Part shown: piece by piece, positions 18,401 to 26,578 of the stretch
Position numbering within the stretch: position 1 is the stretch's first letter
Layout of the letters: each line of letters opens with the position of its first letter
Source: Gammaproteobacteria bacterium
GTDB taxonomy: Bacteria; Pseudomonadota; Gammaproteobacteria; HK1
Direction: 5' to 3'
Length of the DNA: 64,000 bases
Assembly: GCA_022824305.1 (NCBI GenBank)
Contig: JAJEAD010000011.1
Location: forward strand, 1-64,000
Position numbers and translations under genes: made by a program
Notes under the pieces: generated by a model
Seen by the model: the letters and a program-made list of their open reading frames with translations, nothing else
Database searches by the model: none
What the model was told of the DNA's origin: nothing

Positions 18401-19033
18401 ATGGCGTCCCACACTTCGGAGTGTCTGCTGATCATCGACGTGCAGAACGACTTCTGTCCCGGCGGAGCGCTGGCGGTTCCCGACGGAGACCAGGTGGTCG
18501 GAATCGTCAACCGGCTCGGAGAGAGATTCGCGCACCGGGTACTGACTCAGGACTGGCATCCGGCCGGGCACCTCTCCTTTGCGTCCAGCCACCCGGGCCG
18601 CGCGCCGATGGAGACCACCACCCTTCCCTACGGCGAGCAGGTGCTGTGGCCGGACCACTGCGTGCAGGGCACGCGAGGGGCCGAGTTCCACTCCGAGCTG
18701 GAGGTGAACGGTTCCGAGCTCATACTGCGCAAGGGGTTTCGCCGCGAGATCGATTCCTACTCCGCCTTCTTCGAGAACGACCGGAGCACCCCGACCGGTC
18801 TCGGCGCCTACCTGAGAGAACGCGGATTCGAACGACTCTACCTGTGCGGCCTCGCCACCGACTTCTGCGTGGGCTACTCCGCGCTGGACGCCCGCCGCGC
18901 CGGATTCGCGGTCGCAGTTGTCGACGACGCCTGCCGCGCGATCGACGTGAACGGCTCCCTCGCCGCGGCCTGGCGCGAGATGGAGAGCGTAGGCGTCGAG
19001 CGTGTCACCTCGGAGGCGCTGGCGCGGGCTTGA
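18401..19033 (+). CDS. pncA: Nicotinamidase
   Basis: 210 aa, isochorismatase-like fold. The catalytic Asp is Asp13 in IIDVQNDFCPGGALAVP, metal-binding residues are in QDWHPAGHLSFASSHPG, the Lys is in ILRKGF, and the nucleophile is Cys156 in GLATDFCVGYSALDA. It deamidates nicotinamide to nicotinate for the adjacent PncB. The start is preceded by a GAGGGGGG ribosome binding site. The pair pncB-pncA gives NAD recycling. Confidence 0.95.
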   Translation: MASHTSECLLIIDVQNDFCPGGALAVPDGDQVVGIVNRLGERFAHRVLTQDWHPAGHLSFASSHPGRAPMETTTLPYGEQVLWPDHCVQGTRGAEFHSELEVNGSELILRKGFRREIDSYSAFFENDRSTPTGLGAYLRERGFERLYLCGLATDFCVGYSALDARRAGFAVAVVDDACRAIDVNGSLAAAWREMESVGVERVTSEALARA

Positions 19034-19087
19034 AGCACCCGCGGCCGCACGGAGGGATGAGCGGCGTGGCGCCCGAGGCTCGCCGCG

Positions 19088-19357
19088 TCAGGCGCCGACT
19101 TTCGCTCTGAGGGGAAAGCGCCCGGGATCTTCCATGGCCTCAATGCCCAGATCGACATCGAGGTCCGGCCAGTGAAAGTGGCCGGGCCTTGGCTGTTCCA
19201 CATTCAGTATTCCGGCTACCGAAGCGTCTTTGAACCAAGGGAAGTCCCCGTACGACAAGAACAACTCCCGACCGTCTACGAGCAGCCGGATGCCGCACGC
19301 GGAGATGTCCGTGACTTCAAGCCCCGAAGTACCGAGTCCAAGCGGATATGAACTCAT
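19088..19357 (-). CDS. DUF2442 domain protein
   Basis: 89 aa. The sequence LEVTDISACGIRLLVDGRELFLSYGDFPWFKDASVAGILNVE is cut here by format but shows the DUF2442 pattern: short strands, then the FPW motif near residue 42, followed by the conserved HWPDLDVDLGIEAMEDPGRFP. Its start overlaps the 3' end of the DUF4160 gene by 41 nt, so the two are translationally linked. DUF4160-DUF2442 pairs recur in many genomes and have been suggested to behave like toxin-antitoxin modules; activity is unproven. Confidence 0.8.
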   Translation of the reverse strand: MSSYPLGLGTSGLEVTDISACGIRLLVDGRELFLSYGDFPWFKDASVAGILNVEQPRPGHFHWPDLDVDLGIEAMEDPGRFPLRAKVGA

Positions 19358-19556
19358 TCGCGCGTCTCTCGATGATCTCTTCCACTTCCCGAAGCTGCCT
19401 TCGAGACATGCGATAGTCTCTCGCCAGGCCCACCTTCGGTTCAAGCCAGAACTTCGCTTCGCTGCCGGCACGATGTACATGGACGTGCATCCGGGATTCT
19501 TCCAGCGAAAAGAAAAAGAACCGATATCCCCGTTCCCTGAGAACAGTTGGAGGCAT
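19317..19556 (-). CDS. DUF4160 domain protein
   Basis: 79 aa. It begins MPPTVLRERGYRFFFFSLEE and contains the DUF4160 core EESRMHVHVHRAGSEAKFWL, with the conserved HVHV histidines, and EPKVGLARDYRMSRRQLREV. The start is typical of the family (MPT.l...GYRFFF.S.E..). It forms a two-gene unit with DUF2442 downstream. Such small paired genes are often horizontally moved; the role here is unknown. Confidence 0.8.
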   Translation of the reverse strand: MPPTVLRERGYRFFFFSLEESRMHVHVHRAGSEAKFWLEPKVGLARDYRMSRRQLREVEEIIERRANEFISAWTRYFGA

Positions 19557-19762
19557 TGCCCTTCCTTGGCGTGTGGGGGTTGGCTACGCTTGGCACCCCC
19601 TGCCCGCGGGGCGCCGGGTGGCCGACTGCCTGCCCTGGAGCACGCATTCGATGCGAGCAGATCCAGCGCTGTCGCAAGTGTAGACGAGACCGAGCGCAAG
19701 GACGTGGGAACGGGAGGCGAAGTCGAGAGGGGGCTCGAATCCGGCGTTCGCGATCCTTCCCG

Positions 19763-21199
19763 ATGATGCCTCCTTCCCGGTTGCGCGCTCTCCCCTCAGT
19801 CGATCGGATGTTGCAGCACCCTTCGGTGCGCGAGGCGGCAGCGGCCCACGGACGAGGATTCGTCACCACCCTGGTGAAAGAGTGCATCGCGCAAACGCGG
19901 GAGGCGCTGCAAGCGGAAGGCGGCGCGGAGCGAATGCCGAGCGGCATCGACGAGATCGCGCAACAGGTGGCCACACGAATCGAAGACTTGCTCGCGCCGA
20001 GCATCCGGCCCGTGCTCAATCTCACGGGCACCGTGCTGCACACGAATCTCGGGCGCGCGCCGCTCCCTCCCGAGGCACTGCGGGCAATGGAGCGGGCGGC
20101 AGGCGCGGTGAACCTCGAGATCGAGCTCGAGACCGGACGCCGGGGGGACCGGGACACCCACGTCGAGGAGTGGCTTCGGCGCCTCACCGGGGCCGAGGCC
20201 GCTACCGTGGTCAACAACAACGCCGCCGCGGTGCTCCTCACCCTGAACAGCCTCGCCCTGCGCAAGGAGGTGCCGCTGTCGCGCGGCGAGCTCGTCGAGA
20301 TCGGGGGCGCCTTCCGGATGCCCGACATCATGGCCCGCGCGGGATGCCGGCTGGTGGAGGTCGGCACCACCAATCGCACGCACCCCCGCGACTACCGGGA
20401 CGCGATCCGCTCGCGCACCGCCCTGCTGATGAAGGTGCACCCGAGCAACTACGAGATACGGGGTTTCCGTGCCGCGGTCGAGGCCCGGGAGCTCGCAGAG
20501 ATCTCGCGCGAACACGACCTTCCCTTCGTGCACGACCTCGGCAGCGGCACCCTGTGCGACCTGCGCGCCTTCGGGCTCCCGCACGAGCCCACCGTGGCCG
20601 AAGCGGTCCGGGACGGCGCCGACGTGGTCACCTTCAGCGGCGACAAGCTGCTCGGCGGGCCGCAGTGCGGGGTCATCGTCGGCCGCGCTGCGCTCGTCGC
20701 CCGCATCAAGCGCAATCCGATGAAGCGGGCGATGCGCGCGGACAAGCTCACCCTGGCCGCGCTCGGCGCGATCCTGCCCCTGTACCGGGACCCGAAGCGG
20801 GTCGCCGAGCGACTCCCCGCCCTGCGCCTCCTCGCACGGCGTCGCGAGGACATCGAAGCGCAGGCTCGCCGCCTGAGACCCCTCCTGGCCGGCGCGCTGG
20901 CCGGCGCCGCGGAGGTGTCGGTGGTTCCCTGCCGGAGCCAGGTCGGCAGCGGGGCGCTGCCGGTGCAGGGGCTCGAGAGCGCCGCGCTCTCGCTCCGCCC
21001 CGAACGCAGCCGGGATCTCCGCCGCCTCGCCGGCGCGTTCCGGGCCCTTCCCCGGCCCGTGCTCGGCCGGATCGCGGATGGCGCGCTGCTCCTCGATCTG
21101 CGCTGTCTCGACGACGACCACGACCTGCTCGGCCAGCTCGATCACCTGGAGATCGGGCGAAGCGCGTCGCGGCGACTTCCTCCGCCCGTGCGGAGCTGA
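19763..21199 (+). CDS. selA: L-seryl-tRNA(Sec) selenium transferase
   Basis: 478 aa, fold-type I PLP enzyme. Conserved parts: LPSVDRMLQHPSV, NLTGTVLHTNLGRAPLP, NLEIELETGRRGDRD, VNNNAAAVLLTL, RGELVEIGGAFRMPDIM, VGTTNRTH and the PLP lysine in TFSGDKLLGGPQCG. It converts seryl-tRNA(Sec) to selenocysteinyl-tRNA(Sec) with selenophosphate. Two adjacent ATGs (19763, 19766) are possible starts. It stands about 24 kb from selB-selC-selD rather than next to selB, as in many genomes. It converges with the OB-fold gene after 17 nt. Confidence 0.95.
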   Translation: MMPPSRLRALPSVDRMLQHPSVREAAAAHGRGFVTTLVKECIAQTREALQAEGGAERMPSGIDEIAQQVATRIEDLLAPSIRPVLNLTGTVLHTNLGRAPLPPEALRAMERAAGAVNLEIELETGRRGDRDTHVEEWLRRLTGAEAATVVNNNAAAVLLTLNSLALRKEVPLSRGELVEIGGAFRMPDIMARAGCRLVEVGTTNRTHPRDYRDAIRSRTALLMKVHPSNYEIRGFRAAVEARELAEISREHDLPFVHDLGSGTLCDLRAFGLPHEPTVAEAVRDGADVVTFSGDKLLGGPQCGVIVGRAALVARIKRNPMKRAMRADKLTLAALGAILPLYRDPKRVAERLPALRLLARRREDIEAQARRLRPLLAGALAGAAEVSVVPCRSQVGSGALPVQGLESAALSLRPERSRDLRRLAGAFRALPRPVLGRIADGALLLDLRCLDDDHDLLGQLDHLEIGRSASRRLPPPVRS

Positions 21200-21216
21200 G
21201 AGTTGCCGGCCCGACC

Positions 21217-21633
21217 CTATCCTTCGCCTTCGCCCGCGAGGCGGAAGGTGGGCAGGGGATAGCGCTCGGGCTCGGAGACGATCTCCACCGGCCGCCCCGA
21301 ACGCACCGACTCCGGCTCGGCGACCACCCTCGCGATGACGTTCGTGCCTTCGGGAAGCGCGATCTCGGCGAGCACGATCGGCGCCTCGGCGAAGAAGCTC
21401 TCGTGGTTCGGCCGGTGCACCAGCGACCAGGCCACGATCCTCCCGCGCCCGGACGCCGCCTCGAACCCCAGGCGCTCCGACCAGCAGTGCGGGCACAGGG
21501 GGCGCGGATAGCTCGCCACCCTTCCGCATTCGGCGCAGCGCTGCAACACCAGGCGACCCTCCCGCCACGCTTCGAGCATCGCCCGGTTGTCGGCATCCAC
21601 GAGCGGGCGGGGATAGCGAGCGTCGTCCGCCAT
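21217..21633 (-). CDS. DUF35 OB-fold/zinc-ribbon protein (thiolase partner)
   Basis: 138 aa. The rubredoxin-like zinc ribbon has Cys33, Cys36, Cys47 and Cys50 (CAECGRVASYPRPLCPHC), followed by an acyl-CoA-binding OB fold (GRGRIVAWSLVHRPNHESFF...VLAEIALPEG). DUF35 proteins form complexes with thiolase-like proteins, for example in steroid side-chain or archaeal mevalonate pathways. Here it sits 3 nt downstream of a thiolase-like gene, which fits that role. Reaction and substrate are unknown. Confidence 0.85.
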   Translation of the reverse strand: MADDARYPRPLVDADNRAMLEAWREGRLVLQRCAECGRVASYPRPLCPHCWSERLGFEAASGRGRIVAWSLVHRPNHESFFAEAPIVLAEIALPEGTNVIARVVAEPESVRSGRPVEIVSEPERYPLPTFRLAGEGEG

Positions 21634-21636
21634 GGC

Positions 21637-22788
21637 TCAGCCTCCCCGTTCGACGACGACGGCGCTCGCACTCAGGCCGTGCCCGTAGCCCACCATGCCG
21701 TACCCGGCGACGACCCCCCGCTCGCACCCCGCCACCTGGCGGCCGCCCGCTTCGCGGCGAAGCTGGCGGGTCGCCTCGACCACGCTCATGAGTCCCCCTC
21801 CCGCGCCCGCCTGTCCCGCCGACAACTGCCCCCCGTTGGTATCGAGGGGAAGATCTCCACGCCAGGTCAGATCGTGCGCATCGAGGAAGGGCCCCGCCTC
21901 GCCCTTCTCGCAGAACCCGAGGTCCTCGAGCTGGATGGCGACCATGATGGGATAGTCGTCGTAGGCCTGCACGAAGTGCATGTCCCGGGGCCCGAACGAG
22001 GCCTCGTTCCACATCCGATCCCGGAACGTCTCCCAGCCGCCGCTCAGGGGGCAGGGCTCCTCCGGCAGGTGATTGTGGCGCTCGTGGCCCGAGAGCACCC
22101 GCACCCGCTTCGGCGCATCGATGCGGTCGAGCGCGCCGAGCACCACCGCGTCGGCCCCGGCACAGGGCAGCACGCAGTCGTAGAGCCGGATCGGGTCCGC
22201 GATGATCCTGGCGTCCAGGTACTCCTCAAGCGTCAAAGGCACGCGGAACACCGCGTTCTCGTTGTGCATCGCGCATTGCCGCTGCGCGACCGCGATCCGG
22301 CCGAGCTGAGCGCGCTCGAGCCCGTAGGTCTCCATGTACTTGCGCTGGATTATCCCGAAGAGGCCGTTGGGGCCGCCGAAGCCGTGCGGCGCCGCGTAGT
22401 TGTAGAGCGAGTGGTTGAAGTTCTCCATCAGGCGGTAGTGGCGGGCGACGCTGTAGACGTCTCCGGCGAGGCAGAGGACGACGTTCGCTCTCCCGGTGTC
22501 GATGGCATGCAGCGCGTCGATGACCCCCGCCACCGGCCCGGCGCTGCCCGCGGTGAACTGCCACGCCCACGACACGCTGAGCCCGAACTGCTCGCAGAGC
22601 GTCACCGCGTTGTCGGGCGCGAGGAAGAAGGACGACACCGCGATGCCGTCGATGTCCGACTTGTCGAGCCCGGCGCTCTCGAGCGCCTTGCGGCCGGCCT
22701 CCGCGAAGAAGGAGAACTGGGTCCGCTCGGTGCGCTTGACGTGCCGGGTCTCCCCGTAGCCGAGGATGCCGATGTCCCGCGGCATCAT
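21637..22788 (-). CDS. Thiolase-like protein (SCP-X/lipid-transfer type)
   Basis: 383 aa from MMPRDIGILGYGETRHVKR. Thiolase-fold features are SDIDGIAVSSFFLAPDNAVT, AWQFTAGSAGPVAGVIDALHAI and the C-terminal GGQLSAGQAGAGGGLMSVVEATRQLRRE, where ordinary thiolases have GGAIALGHP. The usual nucleophilic Cys is replaced in the TAGSAGP region, as in non-catalytic or Claisen/retro-aldol members that work with DUF35 partners. Start chosen as the double ATG 4 nt after the CaiB stop. It lies in a tight three-gene unit (CaiB, thiolase-like, OB-fold). Confidence 0.82.
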   Translation of the reverse strand: MMPRDIGILGYGETRHVKRTERTQFSFFAEAGRKALESAGLDKSDIDGIAVSSFFLAPDNAVTLCEQFGLSVSWAWQFTAGSAGPVAGVIDALHAIDTGRANVVLCLAGDVYSVARHYRLMENFNHSLYNYAAPHGFGGPNGLFGIIQRKYMETYGLERAQLGRIAVAQRQCAMHNENAVFRVPLTLEEYLDARIIADPIRLYDCVLPCAGADAVVLGALDRIDAPKRVRVLSGHERHNHLPEEPCPLSGGWETFRDRMWNEASFGPRDMHFVQAYDDYPIMVAIQLEDLGFCEKGEAGPFLDAHDLTWRGDLPLDTNGGQLSAGQAGAGGGLMSVVEATRQLRREAGGRQVAGCERGVVAGYGMVGYGHGLSASAVVVERGG

Positions 22789-22792
22789 GGTC

Positions 22793-24013
22793 TCAGATCG
22801 CTCCCGTCGCGCGCAGGCGTTCCCGCTCGGCGGCATTCATGCCGAGGAGCTCCCCGAACACGTGCTCGTTGTCCGCCCCGAGCTCCCCTCCCCCCCAGCG
22901 CACCCGTCCGGGCGTGAGACTGAGCCGGGGCACCGGCGCCGGCATGCGCAGGGCGCCGAGACGCTCGTCCTGAAGGGTCGCGATCGCCTGGCGGACGGCG
23001 TAGTGCGGGTCGTCGAGGATCCTGTCTACTTCCCACACCGGTCCCGCCACCATCCGATGCTCTTCCAGCCGGCGCATCGCCTCCTCGGTCGGCAGCCCGC
23101 GCATCCACTCCGCCACGATCGAATCGATGACGTCCCGATTCCGGACCCGCGCCTCGGCGGAAGTGAAGCGGGGGTCGCGCTTGAGGTCGGGGCGTCCCAT
23201 CGCGTCTACGAGGTTCTCGAATATCGCCTGCGACCCGGAGCTGATCGCGATGGCGCCCCCGTCCGCCGTCGCGTAGAGGTTGCGCGGCACGTCCTCTTCC
23301 ATCTGGTTGCCGAGGCGGGGTTTCTTTTCCCCGAGCTGGTCGTAGCGCAGCACCATCGCTTCCAGAGTGCGGAAGAAGGGCTCGAAGAGGCTCGCGTCCA
23401 CCACCTGCCCGCGACCGGTGCGGCGCCGGTGACTCAGCGCGATCATGGCCCCGAGGGCCGCGAAGGTGCCGGCGAGATAGTCCCCGAGCGGATAGGGGGA
23501 CACCATCGGCCCCCGGTCCGGGTAGCCGCTGATGGAGGACAGTCCGGAAAACGCCTCCGCGACCGTGGCGTAGCCGCCGCGCCCGGCATAGGGGCCGGTC
23601 TGGCCGTAGCCGCTGACGCGCACCCACACTGTGTGCGGGATCTCTTCGAGCAACGCGTCCGGCCCGTATCCCCATCGCTCCAGCGTCCCCGGCCGGAAGT
23701 TCTCGACCACGACATCGGAACGGGCGATGAGCGAGAGGGCCGTCTCGCGGGCCTCGGGGTGAGAGAGGTCCAGGGTGACGAGGCGCTTGTTGCGCGACAT
23801 GGAGCGCCACCACAGCGCCACGCCGTCCTTCACAGGAGGCCATTCGCGCAACGCGTCGCCCTGCCCCGGCTTCTCGACCTTGACGACCTCCGCGCCGAAC
23901 TCTCCGAGCAGGGTGCCGCAGAAGGGCCCGGCGAGCATGGAGCCGAGCTCGAGCACCCGCAGGTCATCGAGAGCGCCGGATTCGGGACCGGATTCGCCGG
24001 TAGCTTCCTTCAC
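22793..24013 (-). CDS. CaiB/BaiF-family CoA-transferase (family III)
   Basis: 406 aa with a proposed GTG start at 24013 (GGGAG about 7 nt upstream); GTG at 24019 or an upstream ATG at 24079 are alternatives. Motifs: LRVLELGSMLAGPFCGTLLGEFGAEVVKVE, SDVVVENFRPGTLERWG, VRVSGYGQTGPYAGRGGYATVAEAFSG and the catalytic Asp in SPYPLGDYLAG. Family III enzymes move CoA between carboxylic acids. Its position ahead of the thiolase-like and DUF35 genes points to activation of an acid for chain shortening (inference). Confidence 0.88.
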   Translation of the reverse strand: MKEATGESGPESGALDDLRVLELGSMLAGPFCGTLLGEFGAEVVKVEKPGQGDALREWPPVKDGVALWWRSMSRNKRLVTLDLSHPEARETALSLIARSDVVVENFRPGTLERWGYGPDALLEEIPHTVWVRVSGYGQTGPYAGRGGYATVAEAFSGLSSISGYPDRGPMVSPYPLGDYLAGTFAALGAMIALSHRRRTGRGQVVDASLFEPFFRTLEAMVLRYDQLGEKKPRLGNQMEEDVPRNLYATADGGAIAISSGSQAIFENLVDAMGRPDLKRDPRFTSAEARVRNRDVIDSIVAEWMRGLPTEEAMRRLEEHRMVAGPVWEVDRILDDPHYAVRQAIATLQDERLGALRMPAPVPRLSLTPGRVRWGGGELGADNEHVFGELLGMNAAERERLRATGAI

Positions 24014-24304
24014 CGTCACGCTCCCGGACGACCGAGGGATGGGCGACAGCGCCCCGCGTGCCCGGAATCGTCTCCGCACATCACTCCGGCACCATCGTCA
24101 GCATCCACTGTCCGACTCTCGAATGGTCCACCGAACGGCCTTTCCTCGAAGCCGGGGCCACGCCTTGCGCATCGACGCTCCCGGGCGACGAGAAGATAGT
24201 TCGATCGGCCGCTCGGTGCTATATGCTTCGCGACATCCGGGAGGGGCGCGAAGCGCACCGTGCTCCGGCGACATCTTTTCCGCAAGATCCGAGGAACGAA
24301 GCAC

Positions 24305-25297
24305 ATGAGTGATTACAGCGGTCTGAAGACCCGTCTCGACGACAACGAGGTCATCCTGCTCGACGGTGCCGTCGGCACGCAGCTCCAGGCCACTGGGGTA
24401 CCCATGGATCCCTGGTGCTGGGCCGCGATCGGCAACCACTCCCACCCCAACACGGTGCGCAAGATGCACGAGGACTACATCCGGGCGGGAGTCGACGTGA
24501 TCACCACCAACACCTACTCCTCGGCACGGCACAACTACGAGTCGGCGGGGTTGAGCGACCTGGTGGTCGAGCTGAATCTCCGCGCGGTGGCGCTTGCGCA
24601 GGAGGCCCGGGATCGCGTGGCGGATCGACCGGTGTACATCGCCGGCTCGGTGTCGAACTTCGGGGCCTGGACCGAGGCTCAGTACCAGCGGCGCCAGCGC
24701 CGGCGCCGGCACGGGCTGCCTCCGGGACTCCGCCAGCGCAGCCTCATCACCGAGGCGCAGGCACGGCGCAACCTCGACGAGCAGGTCTCCATACTCGTGG
24801 ATGCGGGAGTGGATTTCCTGCTCGCGGAGGCGACCGGGGACGAGATGCAGCGCGAGTGGGTCCTCGAAGCGGTAGCGGGTGGCGGGGTGCCGTACTGGGC
24901 GGGATTCAAGTGCCACCTGGACGAAGGCGAGAATGCGCCGCGCTCGGGTTACGAGTCGGAGATGCTGCTCGCCGACGAGCTCGACGAGCGCCTGCCTCTC
25001 GATGCCGACGTGCTCTGCATCTTCCACTCCACCATCGAGGACACCGACGCGGCGATTCCGGTGGTGCAAGACATGTGGAAGGGGCCGCTCGGCGCCTACC
25101 CCGAGGCGGGACGCAGGGACTACGTGCAAGCCTTCGCGGATCCGAACGTGGAGAATCCGCACACTCTCGAGGAATGGGTGGCGACCGCCCGGCGCTGGAC
25201 CGGGAGCGGCGTCCAGGTGATCGGAGGCTGCTGCGGCATGGGCGTCGATCACATCCTCGCGCTCGAGGGACAGCTCCCGGAACGCCTGGCCGCCTGA
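24305..25297 (+). CDS. Homocysteine S-methyltransferase domain protein
   Basis: 330 aa. It starts LLDGAVGTQLQATGVPMDP, with the TIM-barrel segments DVITTNTYSSARHNY and FLLAEATGD. The zinc site is GFKCHLDEG plus the C-terminal IGGCCGMG pair. Family members (MmuM, the N-terminal module of MetH, betaine-homocysteine methyltransferase) methylate homocysteine with S-methylmethionine, betaine or similar donors. Donor unknown here. A Lys/Arg-rich stretch (QRRQRRRRHGLPP) after SVSNFGAW is unusual and may be a loop insertion. TATATG at about 24221-24226 may be a -10. Confidence 0.83.
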   Translation: MSDYSGLKTRLDDNEVILLDGAVGTQLQATGVPMDPWCWAAIGNHSHPNTVRKMHEDYIRAGVDVITTNTYSSARHNYESAGLSDLVVELNLRAVALAQEARDRVADRPVYIAGSVSNFGAWTEAQYQRRQRRRRHGLPPGLRQRSLITEAQARRNLDEQVSILVDAGVDFLLAEATGDEMQREWVLEAVAGGGVPYWAGFKCHLDEGENAPRSGYESEMLLADELDERLPLDADVLCIFHSTIEDTDAAIPVVQDMWKGPLGAYPEAGRRDYVQAFADPNVENPHTLEEWVATARRWTGSGVQVIGGCCGMGVDHILALEGQLPERLAA

Positions 25298-25387
25298 CCC
25301 GCGGACGCCGCCGCGTCCGCCGCGGGCGGGGGAAACGGCGCGCATGGCCTCGAGCCTCGGGGCCTGCGCGTCGACGGAGACCGCGAA

Positions 25388-26455
25388 ATGAAAGACGGGG
25401 AGATCTGCTACGGGCTGGTCGGTCTGGGCATGGGAGGGCAGACGCACGCACGCGAGCTCTCCCGGCTCCCGGGCGCGCGACTGGCCGCGGTCTACGGCCG
25501 GGACGAGGACAAGGCCAGGACCTTTGCGAGGAAGTTCGGAGTTCCCAAGACTTACTCCCGCTACGAGTCGCTTCTCGAGGACCCCGAGATCGACGTGGTC
25601 AATGTCGCCACGCCAAACGGCCTGCACCGGGAGTTCGCGACGAAGGCGGCGGATGCGGGCAAACACGTCCTCGTCGAGAAACCCCTGGAGATCTCCCTCG
25701 CGAGAGCGCTCGAGATCGTCGAAGCCTGCGAGCGGAACCGGGTCATCCTCGGCGTCATCTTTCAGATGCGCTTCGGCCAGTCCGCGACCCGGCTGAAGCG
25801 GGCGATCGACGAGGGAAGACTGGGACGGCTGCTCGTCGCCGATGCCATCGACAAGGAGTACCGCCCTCCCGAGTACTACGCGCGAGACTACTGGCGCGGT
25901 ACCCGGGAGCTGGAGGGAGGGGGGTGCCTGACCACTCAGAGCATCCACGTCATCGACCTGCTGCAGTGGCTTGCAGGCCCCGTGGAGTCGGTGTACGCCA
26001 AGAAGAGAACCGCCCTTCACGACATCGAGACGGAAGACCACGCGCTTTCGATCGTTACTTTTGTCGGCGGTGCGCTGGGAGTGATCGAAAGTTCGACCGC
26101 GACCTGGCCCTCCATGAAGAGCCGGGTGGAGATTCACGGCACACGGGGCAGCGCGATCATCAACGGAGAGTGGGATCAGACCTTTTTCTGGAACGTGGGC
26201 GATGACGAGAAGGTGGACGCGCCCGAGGGCTTCGCTTTCACCGACATCGACGACCCGCGCGGGATGCCCGAGGAGCGCCACGGCCTGCTCTTCGCGGACA
26301 TCAACGCCGCCATCCGGGAAGGGCGGCCCCCGTTGATGACCGGGAGGGAAGCGCTCAAGTCGGTGGCAATCACGGAAGCCATCTACACGTCGGCGGAAAG
26401 CGGCCGGGAGGTCTCGGTGAGCGAGCTGCTCTCCGGACAAGGCGTCTCCCCTTGA
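25388..26455 (+). CDS. Gfo/Idh/MocA-family oxidoreductase
   Basis: 355 aa. Rossmann motif GLVGLGMGG at 9-17, then VNVATPNGLHREFATKA and the catalytic-type HVLVEKPLE (EKP signature). The C-terminal GFO_IDH_MocA_C domain includes GGGCLTTQSIHVIDLLQWLAGPVESVYA with the conserved His. These enzymes oxidise or isomerise sugars and inositols with NAD(P). It faces the M20-like gene and precedes a sugar-acid-like locus, so a sugar or sugar-acid substrate is probable (inference). Confidence 0.88.
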   Translation: MKDGEICYGLVGLGMGGQTHARELSRLPGARLAAVYGRDEDKARTFARKFGVPKTYSRYESLLEDPEIDVVNVATPNGLHREFATKAADAGKHVLVEKPLEISLARALEIVEACERNRVILGVIFQMRFGQSATRLKRAIDEGRLGRLLVADAIDKEYRPPEYYARDYWRGTRELEGGGCLTTQSIHVIDLLQWLAGPVESVYAKKRTALHDIETEDHALSIVTFVGGALGVIESSTATWPSMKSRVEIHGTRGSAIINGEWDQTFFWNVGDDEKVDAPEGFAFTDIDDPRGMPEERHGLLFADINAAIREGRPPLMTGREALKSVAITEAIYTSAESGREVSVSELLSGQGVSP

Positions 26456-26578
26456 GCGGTCCCCGCCTCGCGTCCGCGCCGGCCTGGCCACTCGCAGGCC
26501 GAGCGCCCGTGAACACGGTCTGGAGCGTCCCCTTCACGGGAGGCCTGGGACGCCGACCTCCGCCCGCAGCGGAGGCCG

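Noticed and set aside
26557..26575. Short hairpin (CCTCCGC/GCGGAGG) between the convergent Gfo/Idh and M20-like genes
   Set aside because: Seven-bp stem in GC-rich DNA with no T-run; not strong enough to call a terminator.
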